The notes under the pieces are model-generated. The model was given only the letters and a program-made list of their open reading frames with translations. It ran no database searches and was not told where the DNA came from. This document shows, piece after piece, positions 1-7,691 of a stretch of 64,000 nucleotides of DNA. Position 1 is the stretch's first letter; each line of letters opens with the position of its first letter. A program made the translations under genes and the position numbers. Source of the stretch: JASHVB01 sp035508435 (lineage in GTDB: Bacteria; Pseudomonadota; Alphaproteobacteria; Acetobacterales; Acetobacteraceae); assembly GCA_035508435.1 (NCBI GenBank), contig DATJNA010000006.1, forward strand, positions 29,530 through 93,529, read 5' to 3'.

Positions 1-609
1 CTCCAGCGCGTGCGTCAGGCTATCGACGCCGGTATCGGCGGTGGTGCGCGCCGGCACGGTGTAGGTGAGTTCGTAATCCACGATCGCGGCCAGCGGCAGC
101 GCACCGAGGCCCGCTATCAGCATCTTCTCGTCATGCCCGGTATCGGTGATGACGGTGAAGCGCGTGCATTCGCTGCCGGTGCCGGCGGTGGTGGGAATGG
201 CAATGATCGGCAATGCGCCCTGATCGGCTGCGACCGGCGCCTTGTAGTCGCGCATCCGGCCGCCGCCGGCCGCGAGGATCGCCATCGCCTTGGCGGTATC
301 GATCGGCGAGCCGCCGCCGAAGCCAACCAGGCAATCGAAATTTCCCCGGTGCAATTCGGCGACACCGGCCTCGATGACGGTGTCGGTGGGATCGGAGACG
401 GTGTCGGAGAATACCGTTGCGGCGATGCCGGCTTCGGCCAGTGGTTCCAATGCGCGTTGGATCAGTCCGGTGGAGACCATGATCGGATCGGACACCACCA
501 GCGGCCGCGATAATCCGAACTTGCCGAGCAAGTCCGCGATCTGTCGCACCCTGCCCCCACCGACCAACAACACACGGGGCGAGGCGATGGTGGCGTTGAC
601 GGCGGCCAT
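1..609 (-). CDS. Iron-containing alcohol dehydrogenase, N-terminal part (cut by the window edge)
   Basis: The first 203 residues are present and the reading frame runs off the left edge without a stop. The nucleotide-binding half of a type III (Fe/Zn) alcohol dehydrogenase or maleylacetate reductase is clear: a GGGSPIDTAKA motif near residues 95-105 and an IPTTAGTGSE motif near residues 139-148. The His metal ligands would lie beyond the edge. The ATG at 609 is chosen because a strong AAGGAGGA ribosome site sits just upstream. Members oxidise alcohols or reduce aldehydes or maleylacetate with NAD(P); the substrate cannot be told from this half. No neighbour in the window suggests a pathway. 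Confidence 0.9.
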   Translation of the reverse strand, partial: MAAVNATIASPRVLLVGGGRVRQIADLLGKFGLSRPLVVSDPIMVSTGLIQRALEPLAEAGIAATVFSDTVSDPTDTVIEAGVAELHRGNFDCLVGFGGGSPIDTAKAMAILAAGGGRMRDYKAPVAADQGALPIIAIPTTAGTGSECTRFTVITDTGHDEKMLIAGLGALPLAAIVDYELTYTVPARTTADTGVDSLTHALE

Positions 610-1028
610 GGCGGTGTCCTCCTTCGTTCTCCCGGACCTGGCGGCCGCTCCTTGATCCTGTCGCTGGCTTGATCCTGTCGCCGCGGATCGGAGGGTCGGC
701 ACGCCCGGTCCCGACAGATTGCGTCCGCGCCGCGCCGTCCGCAAATGACAGGCCGCGACTGTCTCGCATTTATGCGGGAGGCATTGGTCGGGGCATCAAT
801 TGATTTGACCGAAGGGATCGCCCTGTTGACTCGTGACAAACCCCTATTACGCACGGCCGAGCGGTTGTCGCTCGCTGCCCGGCTGACACATGAGGCCCCG
901 CCCACTTCCCGTCCCGGCGCGCAAAGCGTCGGCAGCCCGTGGCGCCTCCTACCCAATTTCAACATACGTCACTATTCACCTGCTCCCACGCCTCGACGCG
1001 CGTAGCATTCGCAGCGCGGTGACGTCGT
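610..1028. other. Intergenic region upstream of the alcohol dehydrogenase
   Basis: About 420 bp with no convincing gene. It must hold the promoter of the leftward dehydrogenase. The only visible structure is a 14-bp direct repeat, CTTGATCCTGTCGC, at 651-664 and 668-681, about 40 bp upstream of the start codon and possibly a regulator site. Short open frames here have no recognisable protein features. Confidence 0.5.
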
Positions 1029-3269
1029 TTATTTTCCGCAGCGGTGGCTCCGCAGAAAGGGCACCGCCTGGTAGCGGAACGTCACGCGGTTGTCGCCCGC
1101 GGGAAGCGACACCGCGCGGAACAGGCCCTGATATGGTTCGACAGGCACGGGCGCGCCATTGACGCAGGCGCGCCATCCGGGTGCGACGGGATCGCCCAGC
1201 ACCAACAGTCCGGGATCCGCGGCCCGGCACCGCACCGACACCGTGACGGTCTGATAGGCCAATATGTCGCACGCATGCTGCGTGCCGTCGTCGGTGCGCA
1301 GCATGGCCTTCGGCATCGCATTGCGAAGCCGCCAGATTTCGTAGGTGCCGGGGGCATTCACAAGCTCGGCCCAATCGCTGGCAACGAATTCAGCCCGGAT
1401 CTGCGCGGTCACGACGCCGGTCTCGCCGAAATCCCACGGATGATCGATGATGAAGCGATGCAGCAATACATACCGCAGGCCCAGGCGGCGATAGACCGGG
1501 CTATTGTAGTCCGGCGCCGCCGGGGTAAAGCGCTTGGCCTCGGCTGCCAGGTTCTCGACGCCGACCACGTCACCGTAGGAGCGCAACCACAGCGGATCGT
1601 AGCCCTGCGTCGTTGCAATGCCGAATGCGATCGGCATGGAGCCGGCGAGACTGCCGCCCAGTGCCTCCATCCGGTACGGCGGCCTCGCCTCGCCTGTGGC
1701 GTTGTTTCGAAGAAACGTGACCGACTGCTCCAGCGGCGTGCGTGGCGTGTCCCACGCGAGCGTGTCGGAGAAGATCTGCGCGACATCCGATGTGTGCACC
1801 GGCGGCGCGAACACCGCACTCCAACGGCCGGCGGCCGCGAGGTCGGTGACCGTTAGCGCGGCGAGCAATGGAGCCGCCACGGCATGAGCGGTGCTCCGCG
1901 GCAGGTTGCGCAACAGCAGCGCGGCACCGCCGCCAACTGCGATCCGCAGCGCCCAGGCCCAGGCCACCGGCAGCAGATCAGGCGCGTGGCCGACACGTTG
2001 GGCGTACAGCAGCAGCGAAACGCAGGCACCGCCGAACATGCCCACGAGCGCGACGGCGGTGACAAGCGTTGCGGCGCTTGCCGCGCGCGACCGCCAGTTC
2101 GGCAGCCGGGCGGTTCCGACCAGCAGCGCCAGGGAAAAGTTCAGCAGGTAGGCGCCGTCGGCCGGGCGGCGAAACGCCGCCAGCCCCGGCAGGATCCGAA
2201 ACAGCGCGGGATAGAACGGCGAGTGGGTGCCGACGGCAAATACGAACCATACCACGGCGCTGCCCCAACTCAGCGCGGTGACGGCGGGCATGCGGCGCGG
2301 CGAGGTCAGACTGGACAGTGCCGCAGCGAGCGGGATGACGCCAATATACAATACGTCCTGCGACAAATCAGTGGGCGCCCAGAAGCCGTGCCGTGGCGAC
2401 AGGACTCCGTACAACCCGGGTAGCATGATGCTCGCAGCGTTGAACCACGGGAATGAGCTGGAAGCGGAGGCGGCCAGGTCGAATTGTTCGCGGTTCGACA
2501 GGCGCATGAACTCGAGCATTGCCGACAGCATCGGTGCGTCGGCCAGCAGCGCGATGAGGGCAGCGATTGCGATTCCAAGGATGGCGCGGCGCGGAAACTG
2601 CGATTGGTGCAAATGCCACAGCGCGAATGGCAGCAGCGCGAAGCCGGACAGGAACACCACCTGGTTCGGGTTCATAATGACACTGGCCAGCACAAGCGCG
2701 AGCAACGCAGTCCGTAGCGCGGTGGGCCGTCGGCAGCCGGCGCGCAGGGCCAGAAGCTGCAATGGCAGCAAGCTGTAGGAAACGATCTGCGGCACGTGCT
2801 GCAGCCGGCTGGTGGCGACGCCGCCGGCCATGAACACGACCGCACCAAGGATCGGCAGTGTTCGGCTGTCGGCGTAGCTGCGCGCGTAGCGCGCCAGCGC
2901 GATGCCGCCCGCCAGTTCGCAGCTCAGCGTCGTCAGGTCGAAGACCATGCGGTTGAAGTGCCGGCCGCAAACAATCCCAATCAGTGTTTGCGGCGTGAAG
3001 ATCATGCCCTGCGGATCGCCGAGTACCGGCTGGCCGCCATGCAGGTAAGGATTCCACCACGGTGCCTCGCCATGCCAAACCGCATCGACAATGAAGCGAA
3101 CCTGCGGAAAGAACTCGTCCAGGCTGTCCCAGGGGATGGCGCTATGGCCGATGAGGAATGGCAGGTTCAGCAGCGTCCAGGCCAGGACGATCAGCAGGAC
3201 CGCGGCATGGAAGCCGCGTCCCGGCGGCGTCGACGATGGAGACCTTGCGTCCGATGGGGTCGATGCCAT
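1029..3269 (-). CDS. YfhO-like polytopic membrane protein
   Basis: A 746-residue integral membrane protein. The N-terminal region reads as the YfhO / GT-C-like family: one membrane segment (about residues 22-42), then a periplasmic loop with the WDSLDEFFPQ and WWNPYLHGGQP motifs, then about ten further hydrophobic segments up to residue ~470, and a soluble C-terminal part of about 270 residues. Family members are thought to transfer sugars from lipid carriers onto cell-envelope polymers (known for YfhO in Gram-positive bacteria); the substrate here is unknown. The gene stands alone between an ABC ATPase and an alcohol dehydrogenase, so context does not help. The start is uncertain by a few codons because no strong ribosome site is evident. 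Confidence 0.8.
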   Translation of the reverse strand: MASTPSDARSPSSTPPGRGFHAAVLLIVLAWTLLNLPFLIGHSAIPWDSLDEFFPQVRFIVDAVWHGEAPWWNPYLHGGQPVLGDPQGMIFTPQTLIGIVCGRHFNRMVFDLTTLSCELAGGIALARYARSYADSRTLPILGAVVFMAGGVATSRLQHVPQIVSYSLLPLQLLALRAGCRRPTALRTALLALVLASVIMNPNQVVFLSGFALLPFALWHLHQSQFPRRAILGIAIAALIALLADAPMLSAMLEFMRLSNREQFDLAASASSSFPWFNAASIMLPGLYGVLSPRHGFWAPTDLSQDVLYIGVIPLAAALSSLTSPRRMPAVTALSWGSAVVWFVFAVGTHSPFYPALFRILPGLAAFRRPADGAYLLNFSLALLVGTARLPNWRSRAASAATLVTAVALVGMFGGACVSLLLYAQRVGHAPDLLPVAWAWALRIAVGGGAALLLRNLPRSTAHAVAAPLLAALTVTDLAAAGRWSAVFAPPVHTSDVAQIFSDTLAWDTPRTPLEQSVTFLRNNATGEARPPYRMEALGGSLAGSMPIAFGIATTQGYDPLWLRSYGDVVGVENLAAEAKRFTPAAPDYNSPVYRRLGLRYVLLHRFIIDHPWDFGETGVVTAQIRAEFVASDWAELVNAPGTYEIWRLRNAMPKAMLRTDDGTQHACDILAYQTVTVSVRCRAADPGLLVLGDPVAPGWRACVNGAPVPVEPYQGLFRAVSLPAGDNRVTFRYQAVPFLRSHRCGK

Positions 3270-3305
3270 CTGGTTTGCTCCGGAGCGGTCGTATCGCCGG
3301 CGTGA

Positions 3306-4388
3306 CTACCCGGTTGTGGTTGCCATCTCCGCCCGCCGTCGCGCGTACAGCGCCAGTCGCGCTGCCGCGCCTGGTGCGACATGGCTCGCCGCGGTCTCAC
3401 TCATCACCGGCAGTTCCGCCGCACGATGGCAGGCGGTGAGATGCCCCTCGGCCCAGGGCGCCAGCGCCGGCATTTCCGTCCGGCAGCGATCGATGACGAA
3501 TGGGCAGCGGGTATGGAAACGGCAGCCGCTCGGCGGATTCATCGGGCTCGGCACGTCGCCGCCGGCCACCGGGCGATGCCGGTCGCGATGCGGGTCGGGG
3601 CGCGGGATCGCCGCGAGCAAGGCGCGCGTGTAGGGATGCCGCGGATCGGCGAACAAGCTGTCCTTCGGCGCTTGCTCGACGATCTGGCCGAGATACATGA
3701 CGGCAATGCGGTCGGCCATGTGCTTCACCACCGCGAGATCGTGGGCAATGAACAAATAAGCGAGGCCGAGCCGGTCTTGCAGCTCCTTCAGCAGGTTCAC
3801 CACCTGCGCCTGGATCGAGACGTCGAGCGCCGAGACCGGCTCGTCGCACACCACCAGCGCGGGTTCCACCGCCAGCGCGCGGGCGATGCCAATGCGCTGG
3901 CGCTGGCCGCCGGAGAACTCGTGCGGGTAGCGCTCGGCGTGGTAGGCGGCGAGGCCGACCAGTCCCAGCAGTTCGTGCACGCGGGCGCGGCGGGCGGCGC
4001 GGTCGCCGATGCCGTGGACGATCAGCGGCTCCTCCAGGATCTCACCCACGCGCATGCGGGGGTTCAGCGAGGCGAACGGATCCTGGAACACGATCTGCAT
4101 GCGCCGACGCAGCCGGCGGAGCGGTGCGCCGGTGAGCGTGGTGATGTCGGCGCCCTCGAAGCGGATGGTGCCGGCGGTCGGGTCGATCAGCCGCAGCACG
4201 AGACGCGCGGTGGTGGATTTGCCGCAACCGGATTCGCCGACCAGTGCCAACGTCTCGCCTGGCGCAAGCGCGAATGAAATGCCGTCCACGGCACGCACCA
4301 GGCCGACGGTGCCGCCAAGGATCAGGCCGGATCTGGATTCGTAGTGTTTGGCGAGGTTTTCCACCTCGAGCAAGGGAGCGCCAGGCAA
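3306..4388 (-). CDS. Oligopeptide/dipeptide ABC transporter ATP-binding protein (DppF/OppF type)
   Basis: 360 residues. Walker A GESGCGKST is at 51-59, the ABC signature SGGQRQR at 159-165 and Walker B VVCDEP at 179-184. The C-terminal oligopeptide-type extension has the SGCRFHTRCP motif near 287-296, which places the protein in the DppF/OppF half of peptide or nickel importers. Such ATPases normally sit with a DppD partner, two permeases and a binding protein. None is present here: downstream is the YfhO-like gene and upstream a repeat element. It is either an orphan or what remains of a disrupted operon. The fold call is secure; the substrate is not. Confidence 0.9.
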   Translation of the reverse strand: MPGAPLLEVENLAKHYESRSGLILGGTVGLVRAVDGISFALAPGETLALVGESGCGKSTTARLVLRLIDPTAGTIRFEGADITTLTGAPLRRLRRRMQIVFQDPFASLNPRMRVGEILEEPLIVHGIGDRAARRARVHELLGLVGLAAYHAERYPHEFSGGQRQRIGIARALAVEPALVVCDEPVSALDVSIQAQVVNLLKELQDRLGLAYLFIAHDLAVVKHMADRIAVMYLGQIVEQAPKDSLFADPRHPYTRALLAAIPRPDPHRDRHRPVAGGDVPSPMNPPSGCRFHTRCPFVIDRCRTEMPALAPWAEGHLTACHRAAELPVMSETAASHVAPGAAARLALYARRRAEMATTTG

Positions 4389-4460
4389 GGATCAGCCTCG
4401 GGTGGGGAAGGGCTGAGGATCAGTGGGGGAATTGGGAGCCAAGGTCAAATAGCGGCCGGT

Positions 4461-4607
4461 TGTAATAGCGAGGAGCGCGAACGAAGCGTGCGGCACGACG
4501 CAACATCGGCCGGGTTGCGCACGAAAATCCCACGCGGCTGGATCGAGCTTGCCGCGTCCCTCCGAGTGCCGCTCGCGGTCCGCGCAATGACGGTGGATTG
4601 CTACGCC
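4461..4607. repeat. Dispersed hyphenated inverted repeat, copy A (degenerate)
   Basis: The left arm near 4461-4493 contains TAGCGAGGAGCGCGAACGAAGC. The right arm near 4571-4607 ends in CGCAATGACGGTGGATTGCT. Both arms are variants of the ATTGCGAGG...GAAGCAATCC element that recurs at 34.1, 57.6 and 63.7 kb. It fills most of the gap between the DppF-type ATPase and the ROK kinase, so it may also act as a transcript end or spacer. Confidence 0.6.
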
Positions 4608-4621
4608 ATGGCAGAGGATGG

Positions 4622-5389
4622 TTACGCGTCGCGCAACGCCATCGCGTCGTCAGCCACAAACACCGGATCGAGCAACGGATCCCAGAGCCGGATACCGCCG
4701 GTGATGCCGGCATCATTCGACACCGTGCGCACGCGCTGCGGCAGGTCGAAATCGATCCGCTTCGCATTGCCGCCGCCGATGGCCAGCGTGTCGTAATTCG
4801 TCAGCGTCTCGATATAGCCGATCGCCCTGCTCACGCGCTTGTTCCAGCTCTTCGCGCCGACCTTTTGCAGCGCGGCGTTGCCGATCCACCGGTCGTAGGT
4901 CAGGTCCTTGTGCACCGGATGCTGGCTCAGCTCCAGGTGCGGCGCCGGCATGCCGCGGTCGAACAAGGCGAAGCCCATGCCGGTGCCGAGTGTGATCACG
5001 CATTCCAGGCCGCGGCCGGAGATCACGCCAAGCCCCTGTACGGTTGCGTCGTTCATCATGCGCGCCGGCTTGCCCAGTTTCTCGGCCAGCACGTCGGTCA
5101 GCGGAAAGCCGTGCCAATCGGCGGTGCCGAGGTTCGGCGCGGTGAGCACGCGGCCGCGACGAACCACGCCGGGAAAGCCGATCGAGATGCGATCGAACGC
5201 TCCAAGCGGCTTCACCAGTTCCACCAGCAGCGCCACCACCGCGTCGGGCTTGGATGGATGCGGGGTGTCGACCCGATCCGGATTCTCGATCATGTGGCCG
5301 GTCGTGGCCAGCACGCTGGCCTTCAGCCGCGTGCCGCCGACATCGATCGCCAGTGTCAGCGGCCCGGTGGGATGCGACGCGTCGTTCAC
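4622..5389 (-). CDS. ROK-family sugar kinase, polyphosphate-glucokinase-like
   Basis: 255 residues from a GTG at 5389. This start is chosen because GTG overlaps the TGA of the upstream hydrolase gene (GTGA), a typical coupled arrangement; an in-frame ATG at 5437 would overlap it by 52 bp. The phosphate-1 motif IDVGGTRLKA lies at about 15-24, a GFPGVV motif follows, and the second phosphate motif is TLGTGMGFALF. A C-terminal LAIGGGNAKRI segment matches ROK/PPGK kinases. The zinc-binding CxCGxxGC motif of classical ROK proteins is absent, which fits the polyphosphate glucokinase branch. The likely reaction is phosphorylation of glucose or a related sugar with polyphosphate or ATP. Co-translation with a MetX-like hydrolase is unexplained. 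Confidence 0.78.
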   Translation of the reverse strand: MNDASHPTGPLTLAIDVGGTRLKASVLATTGHMIENPDRVDTPHPSKPDAVVALLVELVKPLGAFDRISIGFPGVVRRGRVLTAPNLGTADWHGFPLTDVLAEKLGKPARMMNDATVQGLGVISGRGLECVITLGTGMGFALFDRGMPAPHLELSQHPVHKDLTYDRWIGNAALQKVGAKSWNKRVSRAIGYIETLTNYDTLAIGGGNAKRIDFDLPQRVRTVSNDAGITGGIRLWDPLLDPVFVADDAMALRDA

Positions 5390-6384
5390 GCCGATGCTCC
5401 TACCCGCCGCATGAAGTCGCGCAGCGCCGGCGCCCATTTGCCCGCGTCCGCGCCGGAAGCGAGGTGGCCCTTGTCGCTGTCGATTTCGAAATAGCTCGCG
5501 TCCACGCCGGCGTCGCGCAGCCCCTGCATCACCGCCGGCGCGCGTTCCGGCGGGAACAAGGCGTCGGTGCGCGACAGCACGTAGAGCACTGGCACCTTGA
5601 TGCGGTTGAGCATGCCGGTCACGTCATAGGTCTCCATGGCACGACCCAGGATCAGCAGCGAGTTGGCGTCGAACACATCGGCCCATTGCTCGGCGGCACG
5701 CCGGATCGCCGCCTCGTCGGTCGCGCCGTAGCGGCGGAGCGTGTCCATGCGCAGCGCGATCATGGTGTCGCGCATGCCGCCTGGCGCGTCGTAGTAGTCG
5801 CCGCCATTCCAGTTGGGATCACGCTCGAAGCGGGCCTGCGTGTCGGCGGTGGCGTTCAGCCGCGCCTTCGGCGCGGTGACCACCGGCACGATGCCGTCCA
5901 TAAAGCCCGGATAGCTCACCGCCCATTGGAACGCCTGGAACCCGCCATAGGATGGCCCCACCACCGCGCGCAGGTGTTTCACGCCGAGGTGCTCCAGCAG
6001 GCGATGCTGCGCCGTGACGATGTCGTGCACGGTGATGCGCGGGAACCGCGAGCCATAGCGCCTGCCGGTACGCGGATCGATGAACGAGGCGTTGGTCGAG
6101 CCGAAGCTCGAGCCCAGCATGTTGGAAGCGACGACGTAGTTGCGCTCGGTGTCGACCGGCGCGCCCGGGCCGACCAGCGTGGTCCAGGAGCCTTCGGACG
6201 ATGAGCCGCTCGGCTCGATCATCTGGTGGCCGCTGGTATAACCGTGGGTGACCAGCACCGCGTTGCGGCTGTCCGGTGCCAGCCTGCCGCGGGTGCAATA
6301 GGCGATGGTGACCTCGGGCAGAACTTCGCCGCTGTCGAGGCGGAAGTCGCTGAAGGTGAAACGGTCGCGCGTCACGTCGTCCAT
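5386..6384 (-). CDS. Alpha/beta hydrolase of the homoserine O-acetyltransferase (MetX) family
   Basis: 332 residues. It has the MetX-type opening (VLVTHGYTSGHQM), a GPSYGG nucleophile elbow near residue 145 with Ser as nucleophile, and a C-terminal DKGHLAS segment carrying the likely catalytic His. True MetX enzymes use GGSMGGMQA at the elbow; the divergence here suggests a relative that may work as an esterase or acyltransferase on another substrate. It is first in a two-gene unit whose second gene is the ROK kinase, joined by a 4-base overlap. No methionine pathway genes are nearby. Confidence 0.8.
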   Translation of the reverse strand: MDDVTRDRFTFSDFRLDSGEVLPEVTIAYCTRGRLAPDSRNAVLVTHGYTSGHQMIEPSGSSSEGSWTTLVGPGAPVDTERNYVVASNMLGSSFGSTNASFIDPRTGRRYGSRFPRITVHDIVTAQHRLLEHLGVKHLRAVVGPSYGGFQAFQWAVSYPGFMDGIVPVVTAPKARLNATADTQARFERDPNWNGGDYYDAPGGMRDTMIALRMDTLRRYGATDEAAIRRAAEQWADVFDANSLLILGRAMETYDVTGMLNRIKVPVLYVLSRTDALFPPERAPAVMQGLRDAGVDASYFEIDSDKGHLASGADAGKWAPALRDFMRRVGASA

Positions 6385-6495
6385 CGGTCTGGCCCTCCCT
6401 GCTGCACACTATGCGCCGCGCGGGCACATTGGGAGAAGCCCCGGGCGCGTGAGGCGCGGCGGCGTGACCCTGCCTGAGGCGCGGCGGCTCGCCGC

Positions 6496-7455
6496 TCAGT
6501 GCCAGCACAGCACGTGCACCGTGGCGCGACGCAGCACCGCCAGTGGATCGTCGCCCCATTGGTCGGCGGGGAACGCGTCCGTGCCTGGCGCCTCATCCTG
6601 CAGGAACGCGTCCAGCAGCGCCGATCCCGGGCCGACGGCGAGGCCCGCGTCCGGCAATCCGGCGACCTGATGCGACCGGCTCGGCAGCAGCGTTGCGCGG
6701 ACGATGCCCACCACGTTGCCTGAACTCGGATCGAAGATGGCCCCGCCACTGTAGCCGTGCCGGACCGCACTTGCCTCCATCAGGATGTGCTGCCGCGGAT
6801 CATACGTCGGGACCTGCCGCAGCTTGTCGTTCTCCAGCACGCCCGAGGTCGCCTCCGGGTCGGTCATGCCGGCGCTTTCGGGGTAGCCGAGCATGAACAC
6901 GCGCGTTGCCCCCTGCGCCGGATGGCCGATCGCCAGTATCGCCGGCGCCGCAATCGCCGATGTGCGCAGCAAGGCGATGTCGTTGTGGGTGTCGCGCGCC
7001 GCGACGCTGACCGGCGACAGCTTGAGCGCGGGCGAGACGATGGCGGCCTGCCGGCAGCCGGGAACCACATGCGCCGCGGTCATCACCAAATGCTCCGAGA
7101 CGAAAAAACCGGTGCCGGAGACCAGCGTGTTGGGCGGCGGCGTGGTCTCGTCCTCCCCCGGCTCGTCGGGTTCCTGAACCGCCGGCAGTGGGGCGGGGGC
7201 GGGAAGGGTGACGGTGATATCCGGCAGGGGCGACTGGGCAGGCGGCGCGATGGCGACCTGGGGGGAGGCGGGTTCCGGGTGCCGACGCGGCGTCTGAACC
7301 AGCGGCAAAGCCGGCGCCGGGTGGGGCGGGTCCAGCAATTCCCCCATGGCCGGCAGCCGCCAGGCCTCGATCTGCGGCCAGAAATGCGCCAGCGCGGCGC
7401 CGCCGAGGGCGAAGCCGATCACCAGTCCGATCAGGTCAGCCATCCATGTACGCAT
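6496..7455 (-). CDS. Trypsin-like serine protease, membrane-anchored
   Basis: 319 residues from the ATG at 7455, which places a hydrophobic segment (about residues 7-25) at the N terminus as signal anchor. A Pro/Ala-rich linker runs to about residue 110 and a chymotrypsin-fold domain follows. The catalytic triad is visible: His129 in TAAHVV, Asp159 in HNDIALL and Ser236 in GYSGGAI. Cleavage specificity cannot be inferred. There is no PDZ domain, so it is not a DegP/HtrA protein. It is probably periplasmic and facing outward. It is in line with, but not tightly linked to, the acyltransferase gene upstream. Confidence 0.85.
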   Translation of the reverse strand: MRTWMADLIGLVIGFALGGAALAHFWPQIEAWRLPAMGELLDPPHPAPALPLVQTPRRHPEPASPQVAIAPPAQSPLPDITVTLPAPAPLPAVQEPDEPGEDETTPPPNTLVSGTGFFVSEHLVMTAAHVVPGCRQAAIVSPALKLSPVSVAARDTHNDIALLRTSAIAAPAILAIGHPAQGATRVFMLGYPESAGMTDPEATSGVLENDKLRQVPTYDPRQHILMEASAVRHGYSGGAIFDPSSGNVVGIVRATLLPSRSHQVAGLPDAGLAVGPGSALLDAFLQDEAPGTDAFPADQWGDDPLAVLRRATVHVLCWH

Positions 7456-7691
7456 CGCGCGGCCCGCCGTGCGCGTTATCGGGCGGCCGCGGTTGCGGCA
7501 GGGTTGCAGGGCAGGAAAAGCTCCACGTCCCCGCGCGGGAGGAGGCCAATGGGCGGGTGCTTGCGGGGGCCAAGGAACGAGGACACGCCCCCGTCCCCGA
7601 CCTTGGTCCGCTTCACGGCCCAAGCCGCCGGGGGAGGGGGAGTTTTCGGGACCTGACGCTCCTCCCTCAAAGGCGGCGGAGCTTTATTGCA

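Noticed and set aside
745..1005. A rightward 86-codon frame upstream of the alcohol dehydrogenase
   Set aside because: No ribosome site, no domain, and a Pro/Arg-rich end typical of random frames in GC-rich DNA.
5386..6384. Assigning the hydrolase as metX (homoserine O-acetyltransferase)
   Set aside because: The nucleophile motif and the lack of methionine genes nearby argue for a relative only.
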